Shown piece by piece: positions 6,542 to 13,641 of a DNA stretch of 16,396 nt. A program made the position numbers and the translations under genes. Under the pieces are notes generated by a model. The model worked only from the letters and a program-made list of their open reading frames with translations. It had not been told where the DNA came from and searched no databases. The stretch lies in assembly GCA_937871635.1 (NCBI GenBank), contig CALMNS010000145.1, forward strand, positions 1-16,396, given 5' to 3'. The DNA comes from an uncultured Solirubrobacter sp. GTDB taxonomy: Bacteria > Actinomycetota > Thermoleophilia > Solirubrobacterales > Solirubrobacteraceae. Positions within the stretch are counted from its first letter, which is position 1. Each line of letters starts with the position of its first letter.

Positions 6542-6943
6542 ATGACGCTGGAGAACATCGATCCTGAAGGCTTGGCCAAGCCTGAGACGTACACTCACGT
6601 GGTCATCGCTACGGGAAGCAGGCTGGTGTTCGTCGCCGGGCAGGTTGCCGAGGACGAGGAAGGCAACGTCGTGGGACGCGACGACTTCTCAGCCCAAGCC
6701 CGCCAGGTCTTCTCCAACCTGGGCCGAGCGCTTGCGGGAGCCGGCGCAGCCCCGGAGCAGGTCGCGAGACTCGGGATCTTCGTGGTGGCGCTGCGGGAGG
6801 AGCATCTGCCCGCCATTGAAGCGGCACGAGTACGGCTGTTCGGTGATCACAAGCCGGTCGACACGCTGCTGGGAGTGGACACCCTGGCGCACCCGGGCTG
6901 CCTGCTTGAGGTCGACGCGATCGCGGTGATCGGCGGACGCTGA
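6542..6943 (+). CDS. RidA/YjgF/UK114-family protein lacking the catalytic arginine
   Basis: This 133-residue protein has the RidA fold pattern: YTHVVIATGSRLVFVAGQV (residues 17-35), AQARQVFSNLGRALAGAGA in the middle, and the family end CLLEVDAIAVIGG. Classical RidA enzymes hydrolyse reactive enamine/imine intermediates such as 2-aminoacrylate, using an arginine in the segment P-A-R-S-x-V. Here the matching segment reads KPVDTLLGV, so Asp stands where Arg is expected. That points to one of the Arg-lacking Rid groups (Rid4-7), whose functions are mostly unknown, rather than to a RidA deaminase. A purine-rich GAGGA precedes ATG 6542 by about six bases. The gene is preceded by the TetR hairpin and converges with the oxidoreductase gene. 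Confidence 0.9.
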   Translation: MTLENIDPEGLAKPETYTHVVIATGSRLVFVAGQVAEDEEGNVVGRDDFSAQARQVFSNLGRALAGAGAAPEQVARLGIFVVALREEHLPAIEAARVRLFGDHKPVDTLLGVDTLAHPGCLLEVDAIAVIGGR

Positions 6944-7013
6944 CGAGCGCCCACTGGTCAGCACACGCCTCCCGAAAGCCGATCGTCAACTGGGACGGCC
7001 GCGCGGCGGGGTC

Positions 7014-7048
7014 CTCACGCGTGAGCGATGATCAGGGACGTCGACGTC
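7014..7048. repeat. Two perfect 12-bp palindromes between convergent genes
   Basis: CTCACGCGTGAG (7014-7025) and GACGTCGACGTC (7037-7048) are each fully self-complementary. They lie in the 109-base gap between the convergent RidA-like and oxidoreductase genes, the second ending four bases before the oxidoreductase stop codon. They may act in bidirectional termination or be protein-binding sites, but loop-less palindromes are poor terminators, so their role is open. Confidence 0.4.
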
Positions 7049-7052
7049 AGGG

Positions 7053-7793
7053 TCAGTCGTCGAACGACACCCCGGCGGATGCGCGCACGGTGTCGTCGGC
7101 CAGTTGCTTGATCTGATGGGCGGGCACCGGGCCTCCGGGCGTCTGGGCGAACCACGCCAGCAGCTCCTGCATGCTGGCGCCCGACGGCATCCCCTCGCCT
7201 GCGTAGGCGAGCGCGTAGAGCGGGGTGTTGGGGCTGAAGCGCCAGCTCTCCGCGAGACCGCCGAGGTCCACGGAGTCGTAGCCGAGATCGTTCAGCAGGG
7301 CTGCCGTCTGCTCCTTCGCGGCGGCATCATCACCGGCGACGGGCAAGGCGCTGCGGTCGGCGGCACCCGAGGGGCGGGCCAGGGCGGCGAGGTGCTTGGG
7401 CGTGATGTTGTTGAAGGCCTTGACCACCCGGGCGCCGCTCAGGTGGCGCTGGACAAGCTCGCTGGACGTGAGCTCGCTGGCGTCCAGTTGCGCGATGCGG
7501 CCGTCGCGATCGGGGGCGTAGTTCATGGTGTCGATGACGACCTTGCCCGCCAAGGCTGCCTGCGGGAGCCGGGTGTAGGCGATCAGGGGGACGGCCGCGA
7601 CGACGAGGTCACCGGCGGCGGCTTCGCCCGGGGTGGCTGCCTGGGCACGCTCCCCAAGCTCAGACACGAGATCGCCGAGGGTCTCGGGACCGCGGGAGTT
7701 GCTGAGGATGACGTTCCATCCGGCTGAAACGGCAAGTCGGGCCACGGCGCTACCGACCGGGCCGCTGCCGATGATTCCGAGAGTCTGGGTCAC
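7053..7793 (-). CDS. F420H2:NADP+ oxidoreductase-like NAD(P)-binding protein
   Basis: About 246 residues. The N-terminus is a Rossmann fold (TLGIIGSGPVGSAVARLA, glycine-rich loop at residues 9-14), then NSRGPETL after the second strand, which suits the phosphate of NADP. VVAAVPL and the VIDTMNYAPDRDG segment are typical of the family of F420-dependent NADP reductases and related proteins (PF03807). The C-terminal half contains LPVAGDD and a GGLAESWRF segment seen in short-form members. Many such proteins do not use F420, so the cofactor is uncertain. I chose GTG 7793 because GGAG lies 6 bases before it and homologues begin M-x-x-TLGIIGSG; ATG 7805 would add four residues and has no ribosome-binding site. 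It is transcribed divergently from the second TetR, which probably represses it. Confidence 0.88.
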   Translation of the reverse strand: MTQTLGIIGSGPVGSAVARLAVSAGWNVILSNSRGPETLGDLVSELGERAQAATPGEAAAGDLVVAAVPLIAYTRLPQAALAGKVVIDTMNYAPDRDGRIAQLDASELTSSELVQRHLSGARVVKAFNNITPKHLAALARPSGAADRSALPVAGDDAAAKEQTAALLNDLGYDSVDLGGLAESWRFSPNTPLYALAYAGEGMPSGASMQELLAWFAQTPGGPVPAHQIKQLADDTVRASAGVSFDD

Positions 7794-7888
7794 GTTGTTC
7801 TCCATGGGGGGATCGGTCCGGACGTGCGACAGGGGCGGTTCAGCGCGAGAGACGGCCGCGCTGCCCTCACCTGGTGGCTACTCGGTAT

Positions 7889-7904
7889 CTCAGTTGGAAC
7901 TGAG
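7889..7904. promoter_or_regulatory. Perfect 7-2-7 operator between oxidoreductase and TetR genes
   Basis: CTCAGTT, two spacer bases, then AACTGAG form a perfect inverted repeat in the middle of the divergent intergenic region. On the minus strand, ATGACA (complement of 7905-7910) lies directly upstream and a weak TACCGA 17 bases further could be the -10, so the operator would fill the spacer of the oxidoreductase promoter. This is the expected site for the adjacent TetR protein. The assignment is inferred. Confidence 0.65.
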
Positions 7905-7956
7905 TGTCATAGTAGACCATTGGTACCGTCCCTGCAATTCAGTAGCGCTCGTCGCC

Positions 7957-7962
7957 TAGGAT
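7957..7962 (+). promoter_or_regulatory. -10-like box for leaderless expression of the second TetR gene
   Basis: TAGGAT ends six bases before GTG 7969, so transcription would begin at the start codon. The purine run GGAGG (7963-7967 region) is only one base from GTG, too close to act as a ribosome-binding site, which favours a leaderless message. No good -35 is seen. Confidence 0.35.
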
Positions 7963-7968
7963 GGAGGC

Positions 7969-8556
7969 GTGGACGTCGCCCGCACGAGCACCCGCGCCAT
8001 CGGCCGCAGCGCCGTCCGTGAGGAGTTGGCCCGCGGAGCCTTCGGACAGTTCTGTCGCGAGGGGTTCGACAAGGTCACGCTGGACGACCTCGCCGCCGCC
8101 GCCGGGGTGTCGCGCAGCACGTTCCTGCGGTACTTCGGCAGCAAGGAGGAGGTGGTCCTGTTCACCTTCGACCCGCTGGGCGACGGGATGGTCGACGCCC
8201 TCCGTGCCCGCCCGGCTGGCGAGGAGGACTGGGCGGCGCTGAGGCGAGCCCTCGATCCGGTCATCGCGCGCCTCACGCGTGAGCCCGCCTCCGAAGGGCT
8301 TGCCCTGCTCCGCCTGGTGGGGCAGACGCCGGCGCTGTGCGCCCGCCTGCGCGAGAAGCAGGCCGGGTGGCGACCGCGGCTGGTGCAGAGCCTGACCGAG
8401 CGCTCGGAAGCTCAGCGTTCGTCGTCCTTGATGCTCCACGCGCGGGTTGCGGCGGCGATGGAATGCTTGATGGCCGCCCTCGAACACTGGGTCGCAGATG
8501 AAGGACGCCCGGGACTCGACGACCTCGTCGATGAGGCCTTCGACGCACTTAGCTGA
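7969..8556 (+). CDS. TetR-family regulator divergent from the oxidoreductase gene
   Basis: This 195-residue protein has a TetR helix-turn-helix at about residues 18-62 (ARGAFGQFCREGFDKVTLDD and SRSTFLRYFGSKEEVV), followed by an all-helical ligand-binding half that resembles the MftR-like TetR group with its LRRALDPVIARL and LVGQTPAL segments. Such proteins repress a divergent neighbour and themselves through a shared operator; the perfect palindrome at 7889-7904 is the obvious candidate. The inducer is unknown. GTG 7969 is the most upstream sensible start and follows a -10-like box by six bases. Its presumed target is the NADP oxidoreductase at 7053-7793. Downstream it borders a zone of decayed genes. 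Confidence 0.9.
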   Translation: MDVARTSTRAIGRSAVREELARGAFGQFCREGFDKVTLDDLAAAAGVSRSTFLRYFGSKEEVVLFTFDPLGDGMVDALRARPAGEEDWAALRRALDPVIARLTREPASEGLALLRLVGQTPALCARLREKQAGWRPRLVQSLTERSEAQRSSSLMLHARVAAAMECLMAALEHWVADEGRPGLDDLVDEAFDALS

Positions 8557-8565
8557 AGCGGCATC

Positions 8566-8823
8566 ATGCAGACGTGGATCGTGGTCTAGTGGTCCGCGCT
8601 CGAGCGCGCCGAGACGCTCGGGCCGGAACTCGCGATGCTGTTCTGCTCGGAGGCGAACGTGGCGCTGTACGCGCGCTTCCGGTTCCGCGCGATCGCGGCC
8701 CCGGTCTTCCCGGCCCACTCCTCTGGCAAGCGGCGCGCGCTGACGCCCGCGATGTGGCGGCCCTTGCAGGCCGGGGCCACCTGGCCCGGGGGCGACGTCA
8801 AGCTGCCTGGAGCGCCGTTCTGA
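8566..8823 (+). pseudogene. Decayed GNAT-type acetyltransferase, C-terminal remnant
   Basis: From 8590 the frame reads WSALERAETLGPELAMLFCS, then EANVALYARFRFRAI and TPAMWRPLQAGATWPGG to a stop at 8823. This matches the second half of a GNAT acetyltransferase (acetyl-CoA-binding helix, then the LYxRFGF motif with Arg in place of Gly). Upstream in the same frame, ATG 8566 starts MQTWIVV but hits TAG at 8587, and the N-terminal half (about 80-100 residues) is missing. Roughly 78 residues of a usual 160-190 remain. An internal ATG at 8635 could make a 62-residue fragment, but it lacks the catalytic core. I read it as a deletion remnant. Confidence 0.65.
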
Positions 8824-8844
8824 CGTCTGCGCTTAGAGCGAAGG

Positions 8845-8979
8845 GATTCATCGCGCTCAACGTCGAGGACGGCTTCGCGGTTCTGCAGCGCGACGACGCC
8901 CGTCTCTACGTCTGCACGAGAGTTCGCGACCGTCGACGCTGACGGCAACCTCATCGAGTTCTTCCGCTGGGTGCGCTGA
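8845..8979 (+). pseudogene. Decayed VOC/glyoxalase-family protein, two fused fragments with frameshift
   Basis: One frame gives GFAVLQRDDARLYVCT (about 8871-8918), the N-terminal part of a small vicinal-oxygen-chelate (glyoxalase/bleomycin-resistance) protein. In the next frame, REFATVDADGNLIEFFRWVR (8917-8976) followed by TGA 8977-8979 is the typical C-terminus of the same family, carrying the metal-ligand glutamate in NLIEFF. The two pieces abut near 8915 with a frame change, and about half of the usual 120 residues is absent. No start codon with a ribosome-binding site is seen. An internal deletion is the simplest explanation. Together with the GNAT remnant it marks a degenerate stretch. 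Confidence 0.65.
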
Positions 8980-9047
8980 GACCTGACCGCTCGAGCGCGC
9001 TCAGGCGGGCCGCTTAGGCCACGCGCCGAGAACGCACCACCGTCCCC

Positions 9048-9069
9048 GAGCGCCGAGCGCCCGAGCGCC
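9048..9069. repeat. Three copies of GAGCGCC in a short non-coding gap
   Basis: GAGCGCC occurs at 9048-9054, 9055-9061 and 9063-9069, in the 144-base gap between the VOC remnant and the GNAT gene. The 10-base palindrome CGCTCGAGCG lies at 8988-8997 in the same gap. No gene is visible here; the gap also holds the 3' region of the minus-strand GNAT gene and may contain its terminator. Confidence 0.35.
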
Positions 9070-9123
9070 GATCGGCTACGGCACGTCGTCGGCCGGCACG
9101 ACACGGGTCCCGCCGGTCGAGCG

Positions 9124-9612
9124 TCACCCGGTGAGGGTGCGGATCTTGCGCAGGTGCACGAGGTGGTAGCCCGCCGGTGTGTCGGTACGGCCGCTCTCGG
9201 AGTAGCCGAGCCGGCGGTAGAGCCGTAGGTTGGCGTCGCTGTGTTCGCCGGTGAACAGCCGCAGTTCGGTGACGCTGCCTGGGAGCTGGTCCTCGACGGT
9301 GGTCAGCAGGCGCGAACCCAGCCGTTGCCCTTGTCGATCCGGAGCCACCGCCAGCCGGCCGATCTCTGCCACTCGGGCGTCAGGGGCGCCAGTGCGGGCT
9401 CGGACGGCACCGACCAGCCGATCGCCGGCGTCGCGCCAGCCCAGGGCGAGGACCTGCGGGTCGGACAGCTCGACGATCAGCTCGGCGAGGGACTGCGTCA
9501 GGGGCGGCAGGTTCACGTCGGCGTGCGCCTGTGCCTCGGTGACGTAGGCGGCACGCTGCAGCGTCAGCACCTCGCCAGCATCTTGCGTGCTCAGTCGCAC
9601 CAACCGGTCCAC
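9124..9612 (-). CDS. GNAT-family N-acetyltransferase
   Basis: This 162-residue protein has the complete GNAT fold pattern. The N-terminal part has QRAAYVTEAQAHADVNLPPL. Motif A follows the strand IGRLAVAPD with the acetyl-CoA pyrophosphate loop RQGQRLG (residues 93-99), then SRLLTTVEDQL. Near the C-terminus, NLRLYRRLGYSESGRTDTPAGYHLVHLRK supplies the usual LYxRLGY segment. These enzymes transfer an acetyl group from acetyl-CoA to an amine; the substrate here is unknown. GTG 9612 is the start, with AAGG about 9 bases upstream. It lies 45 bases downstream of the GGDEF/HD-GYP gene on the same strand and may be cotranscribed with it. It is intact and not closely related to the decayed GNAT at 8566-8823. 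Confidence 0.92.
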   Translation of the reverse strand: MDRLVRLSTQDAGEVLTLQRAAYVTEAQAHADVNLPPLTQSLAELIVELSDPQVLALGWRDAGDRLVGAVRARTGAPDARVAEIGRLAVAPDRQGQRLGSRLLTTVEDQLPGSVTELRLFTGEHSDANLRLYRRLGYSESGRTDTPAGYHLVHLRKIRTLTG

Positions 9613-9657
9613 CTGAGCAGCCTTGCAGACCGAGCGCTCGTCCCGCGTGCCGATCGG

Positions 9658-11466
9658 TCAGCGAGACGGCGCCGGGCCGGAGATGCCGTACGGGGTCGGA
9701 GCGAGCTGCGGCGTGTGCCGCTCTTGGACCTCGTGGTCGCGCGCCGCCTTGAGCGCGGCGAACTCGGTCGCGAAGGCGTCGACCACGGTGGGATCGAACT
9801 GCGTAGCCGCGCAGCGCTTGAGCTCGGTGAGCGCGTCCGCCTCGCCCATCGCCCGGCGGTAGGGACGCTCGGTGGTCATCGCAGCAAAGGAGTCGCAGAC
9901 GAAGATGATGCGGCTGGCGAGAGGGATCTCCTCGGCGCGCAGCCCGTCGGGATAGCCCGTGCCGTCGAAGCGCTCATGGCTTGATCGCACAAGCCGGCCC
10001 ACTCCGGCCAGCGCGGGTGCCGAGCTGAGGATGCTTTCGCCGATCAGCGTGTGTCGCCGCATGTACTGCTGTTCGCGGGAATCGAGTCGTCCGCGCTTGA
10101 GCAGGATGCTGTCCGGGATGGCGACCTTGCCGACGTCGTGCAACTCGGCGGCACGCACCAGATCGGCGACCTGAGCGTCGTTCCGGCCGAGTCGCCGCCC
10201 GACGCCGGCGGCGAGGCGCGCCACGTCGTGAACGTGGTGGCAGAGGGCCGGATCCTTCTCCGCAAGCACCCGCAGGATGAGGTCACGGAGCTGCCGCCGG
10301 ACCGAGGATCCGCGTCCGTTCTTCTGGGCATACATCCGCAGGTCGGCGAGCCGCAAGGCGTTCGAGGACTCCGACGCCTCTTCGGGCAGCGCCACCGAAC
10401 CGATCGACGCTCGGACAGCGAAGCCGCTGCCGCTCTCACCCAACGCGGCGTGGCACGCCGCGAGAACTCGCGCGAGCTCGTCCGGGGCGACGCGCATCAG
10501 CGCGCAGAACTCGTCACCGCCGAGCCGGTACGCGGTCCCGTGCGGAGCCACCACCCGGGCGAGCTTGTCGCCGACTCGGCACAGGAGCAGATCACCTTCG
10601 AGGTGCCCGAAGGTGTCGTTGTAGGCCTTGAACCCGTCGAGGTCGCACAGCAGGAGCACGCAGCCGTCGCCCGGCTCGGCCTGCAGCAGCTCTCGTTCGA
10701 GGTCGACCACCACCATGCGACGGTTGGGCAGGCCGGTCAGGGTGTCATGCAGCGCCTGGGCCTCGAGCTCTTGGTGTCTCTCCCTGGCCGCCCGGCCGCG
10801 AATCCTGTCGAGTCGCCAGAGTGCCGCGATCAGGCCTGCCGCCGCCAGCAACAGACTTCCGACCACCCCGACGTCCGTCCGACCGGCTGCCTCCTGGGCG
10901 GTCTCGCGCTCCCCGGCGTCGACCAGCTGAAGCTGCTCCTGCAGGCGACCGAAGCTCGGATCGACCTCGCGCTCGTCGAACTCCTCGCTTTCCGCCACCC
11001 GGCCGGCGTCGATCAGCGCGAGCTGCTTCTCGACCGCCCCGAGGTAGCGGTGACTGAGCACGTCCAGCCGGCGTCCCTCTGACTCGCTTTGAGTGCTGAA
11101 CTCGCGGAGCAGGCGGTCGATGCGCCGGTGAACCAACGCGAACTCCTCGTCGACCTGGGCGCTCAGTCGCCCTTCGGCCGTTGCCTGCCACTCGAGGCGA
11201 CTGATGCGTTGCGCGTCGGCGTTGAGATTGGCGACGATGAGCTGCTCCTGCCGGGCGTGATCCGCCTGGCGGCGCAGAGCGGTGACCGCGACGGCCACGA
11301 GCACGGCAAGGACCACGATCGCCGCTGCGGTCAGCCAGAGCTGGAGCACATGTCCGCGCGTCGCAGCACCGCGCGACTTCCGCCCGGCAGGCCCCGATGC
11401 CGGGCGCTCACGCTGGTGGTCGCCCGAACGCGCCATGACCTGCATGATCGGCCGGCCATGACGCAA
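9658..11466 (-). CDS. Membrane GGDEF plus HD-GYP protein (c-di-GMP turnover)
   Basis: This 602-residue signalling protein has two membrane helices (about residues 42-63 and 199-219) flanking an extracytoplasmic helical sensor region of about 135 residues. A GGDEF diguanylate cyclase domain follows (about 235-386, motif GGDEF at 316-320, preceded by DTLTGLPNRR), and then an HD-GYP phosphodiesterase domain (about 395-575, HD at 443-444, HERFDGTGYPDGL near 497-509). Both catalytic motifs look intact, so the protein could make or break c-di-GMP. The allosteric I-site (R-x-x-D ahead of GGDEF) is absent (APHG at that place). ATG 11466 is the longest start and has AAGG a few bases upstream; M8 and M11 are alternatives. 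Many actinobacterial proteins of this kind keep a degenerate domain, so which activity dominates is open. Confidence 0.94.
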   Translation of the reverse strand: MRHGRPIMQVMARSGDHQRERPASGPAGRKSRGAATRGHVLQLWLTAAAIVVLAVLVAVAVTALRRQADHARQEQLIVANLNADAQRISRLEWQATAEGRLSAQVDEEFALVHRRIDRLLREFSTQSESEGRRLDVLSHRYLGAVEKQLALIDAGRVAESEEFDEREVDPSFGRLQEQLQLVDAGERETAQEAAGRTDVGVVGSLLLAAAGLIAALWRLDRIRGRAARERHQELEAQALHDTLTGLPNRRMVVVDLERELLQAEPGDGCVLLLCDLDGFKAYNDTFGHLEGDLLLCRVGDKLARVVAPHGTAYRLGGDEFCALMRVAPDELARVLAACHAALGESGSGFAVRASIGSVALPEEASESSNALRLADLRMYAQKNGRGSSVRRQLRDLILRVLAEKDPALCHHVHDVARLAAGVGRRLGRNDAQVADLVRAAELHDVGKVAIPDSILLKRGRLDSREQQYMRRHTLIGESILSSAPALAGVGRLVRSSHERFDGTGYPDGLRAEEIPLASRIIFVCDSFAAMTTERPYRRAMGEADALTELKRCAATQFDPTVVDAFATEFAALKAARDHEVQERHTPQLAPTPYGISGPAPSR

Positions 11467-11603
11467 CCTTGACGACCAGTTCGTGGCCCGGGCGAGACCT
11501 GAGGGATCCGCCGGTCCTGGAAGAGGTAACGCAGGAACGACGTCCCAGGCACCAACGGACGGCCGAGCACGGAGCGCAGCAGCGCGTTGCTTCGCGCTTG
11601 CGT

Positions 11604-12377
11604 TCAGCCTCGGCGGTGGCCGGCCTCGCGAGCCTCGCCGGGAGCCGAGGCAGCGGCATGATCAGCGTCGCGCCGGATGCGCCGCTTGACCAGCGGGATG
11701 GCGGCCGCCCCGGCGATCGTCGTCAGGCTCACCACCGACGCGTACCGATCGACGAGCAGGACGACGTCGACCGCGTGCTGACCGAGCCAGTAGCCGAGCC
11801 CGGCGACCAGGGCGGTCATCAGCAGGGCGCCGGCGAGGTCGAGGAGGAGGAAGGGGGCGAGCCGCATGCCGGCCCACGCCGCCGCGGCGTAGACCACCGC
11901 GCTGGGCACGCCCGGCAGGACGGCGAGGACGACCGCCGTGCGGACGACCCAGGGGTTGAGCTCGGCGGCCCGGCCGGCGACGCGCTGCGCGCGCTCGCTC
12001 GTCGTGAACATGCGGATGATGCCGCCGCCCCACTGCCGTCCGGCCCACCAGGTGAGCCAGTCGAACTTCACCATCCCGGCCGCTCCGGCGACGACGACCA
12101 GCCAGAGGGGAAGCTCGCCGACCCCGGCGAACGCCGCGGCGGCGCCGATCGCCGTCAGGTCGCCGGTGAGGAACTCGAGGGCCGCCGGGTGCGACGCGAG
12201 CAGGAACGGCTTGAGCGGCCGCACCACCATCCCGAGCGCGACCACACCGAGGATCGCGCCCATCAGCGCCAGGTCGGCCCGCGTAGCGGGTCCCTCCCAG
12301 GGCAGGAACCGCCGCCACGGTCCGGGTGCCTGCGGCCGATCGTGGAGCGGGAAGGTTCCGCGCGGTACGGCGCTCAT
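11604..12377 (-). CDS. DedA/VTT-like integral membrane protein, divergent member
   Basis: This 257-residue protein has about 5-6 hydrophobic stretches and fits the VTT/DedA (SNARE-associated Golgi) family. FDWLTWWAGRQWGG (about residues 104-117) matches the D-x-x-x-Y/W-x-x-G-R-x-x-G helix-pair motif, and VLPGVPSAVVYAAAAWAGM matches the second motif. DedA proteins are thought to flip or support lipids such as undecaprenyl phosphate and affect envelope integrity. In that second motif the two arginines normally found (R-F-x-P-G-x-R) are replaced by Ala and Pro, so this is a divergent member. The N-terminus is long and polar (about 35 residues) and the C-terminus is basic. It is divergent from the histidine kinase, separated by 109 bases. 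ATG 12377 has no clear ribosome-binding site. Confidence 0.8.
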   Translation of the reverse strand: MSAVPRGTFPLHDRPQAPGPWRRFLPWEGPATRADLALMGAILGVVALGMVVRPLKPFLLASHPAALEFLTGDLTAIGAAAAFAGVGELPLWLVVVAGAAGMVKFDWLTWWAGRQWGGGIIRMFTTSERAQRVAGRAAELNPWVVRTAVVLAVLPGVPSAVVYAAAAWAGMRLAPFLLLDLAGALLMTALVAGLGYWLGQHAVDVVLLVDRYASVVSLTTIAGAAAIPLVKRRIRRDADHAAASAPGEAREAGHRRG

Positions 12378-12486
12378 GCCCCGAGGCTGCGCGGCCGACC
12401 GAGCAAGCTCCAGAGGCGATTGTCATGTATCGGCCATGCCGGTCGTCACCTGTCGCCCGAGCGCGGCGGCGCGGAGAATGCGGGCG

Positions 12487-13641
12487 ATGAGCCGCTTTCG
12501 CCCCCACCGGTTCCCGGTCAGCCCTCGGGGGGTCGTGCTCGGCGCGCTGCTCTTCACCAACGGCTGGGCGCTGGTCTTCCCGGTGCGGCTCGCCCGGCCG
12601 CCCTCGGCGGCGCTCTGGGCGGCCTACGGGGTCGGCCTCGCGCTCTTCGCCGGGGCGCTCGCCCTGGTGCTCCGCGCCGCGGTCACCCCTGCGCCCTCCC
12701 CGCGTACTCGCCTCAGGTCGATCGGGCTCCTGGTGGCGGTGTGCCTGGGGCTGTGGGTGCCCACGTTCGTGTGGGCCGAGCCGGGCGAGCAGCCGTGGGC
12801 GTGGGTGGCGGGGTTTGCCATCGGCGCGAGCGCCCTCGGCGTTCCCCGGGCCGGCGTCCTGGTCGCCGCCGGCCTCAGCTCGCTGGCGGTGATCGGGGCC
12901 GTCGTCTTCGACCGCGCGGCGGTGGCGAACCTCGGGATCGCGCTCGGCACCGGGGTGGCGACGTGGCTCGCGGGGGTGGTGCTCGTGTGGCTGCTCGGCC
13001 TCCTCTGGGCGGCCGAGGCCGGACGGGATGCCGAGGCGGGGCTCGTGGTCGCGCAGGAGCGCCTGCGCGCGAGCCGCGAGCTGCACGACGTCCTCGGGCA
13101 CCAGCTCGGGATCATCGCGCTGAAGGCCGAGCTCGCCGCCGACCTCGCGGGCACCGACCCGGGGCGCTCGCGGGCCGAGAGCGAGGAAATCCGGGCGATC
13201 GCGGCCGCCACGCTCGCCGACGCCCGGCGCGCGGTCCACGGCGAGACGGTCGCCGACCTGGCGACGCAGGTCGCGTCCGCCGAGCTGGTCCTCCGCTCGG
13301 CCGGGATCGAGACCACGGTCGAGGTCGACACGACCCTGGTGCCGGCGTCGGCGTCCCAGCTGCTGGCGGCCGTGGTCCGCGAAGCGGTGACCAACGTCCT
13401 CCGACACAGCGAGGCACGCACGGTCTCGATCGCCCTCCACGGAAACGGCCCGGGCCCCACACTGGCGATCGTGAACGACGGCACGGGAAGCGTGGCGGCC
13501 GGCGTCCCGCCCTCCGGGACCGGCCTCGCCTCCCTCGCCGCCCGCTGTGCGGCCGAGGGGGCCCGTCTGACGGCCGGCCCGATCGCCGACGGCAGGTTCG
13601 AGGTGAAGGTCGAGCTGACGTCGAGCGGCACCGGGTCATGA
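12487..13641 (+). CDS. Sensor histidine kinase, DesK/NarX-type (HisKA_3)
   Basis: This 384-residue kinase has an N-terminal membrane region of about six helices (residues 16-175) with no sizeable extracytoplasmic domain, then a short linker. The HisKA_3 dimerisation domain carries the phospho-acceptor His 200 in RELHDVLGHQLGIIALKAEL. A small HATPase domain follows, with N-box VREAVTNVLRHSEA (N303), the G1 region VNDGTG (330-335) and the G2 region GTGLASL (344-350). It senses an unknown signal, probably within or at the membrane, and phosphorylates the NarL-type regulator encoded next, whose ATG overlaps this stop (ATGA). GAGAAT ends seven bases before ATG 12487, so the message may be leaderless. 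The G1 box is short, which is usual for this subfamily. Confidence 0.93.
   Translation: MSRFRPHRFPVSPRGVVLGALLFTNGWALVFPVRLARPPSAALWAAYGVGLALFAGALALVLRAAVTPAPSPRTRLRSIGLLVAVCLGLWVPTFVWAEPGEQPWAWVAGFAIGASALGVPRAGVLVAAGLSSLAVIGAVVFDRAAVANLGIALGTGVATWLAGVVLVWLLGLLWAAEAGRDAEAGLVVAQERLRASRELHDVLGHQLGIIALKAELAADLAGTDPGRSRAESEEIRAIAAATLADARRAVHGETVADLATQVASAELVLRSAGIETTVEVDTTLVPASASQLLAAVVREAVTNVLRHSEARTVSIALHGNGPGPTLAIVNDGTGSVAAGVPPSGTGLASLAARCAAEGARLTAGPIADGRFEVKVELTSSGTGS

Noticed and set aside
9000..9123. CRISPR-like or satellite repeat from the GAGCGCC copies
   Set aside because: Three 7-base copies without spacers of regular length are not a CRISPR array and are likely a chance GC-rich tract.
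11467..11603. Possible small gene between the GGDEF/HD-GYP and DedA-like genes
   Set aside because: The minus-strand frame continues into the GGDEF gene in another frame and shows no domain or ribosome-binding site. I see only an intergenic gap of 137 bases.
11662..13440. Long minus-strand open frame across the DedA-like and kinase genes
   Set aside because: Low-complexity Arg/Gly/Pro-rich translation with no motif. The DedA-like frame and the plus-strand kinase explain the same bases.
11469..13637. In-frame upstream extension of the response regulator for more than 700 codons
   Set aside because: The recognised receiver domain starts at ATG 13638, which overlaps the kinase stop; the upstream part is a frame shadow.
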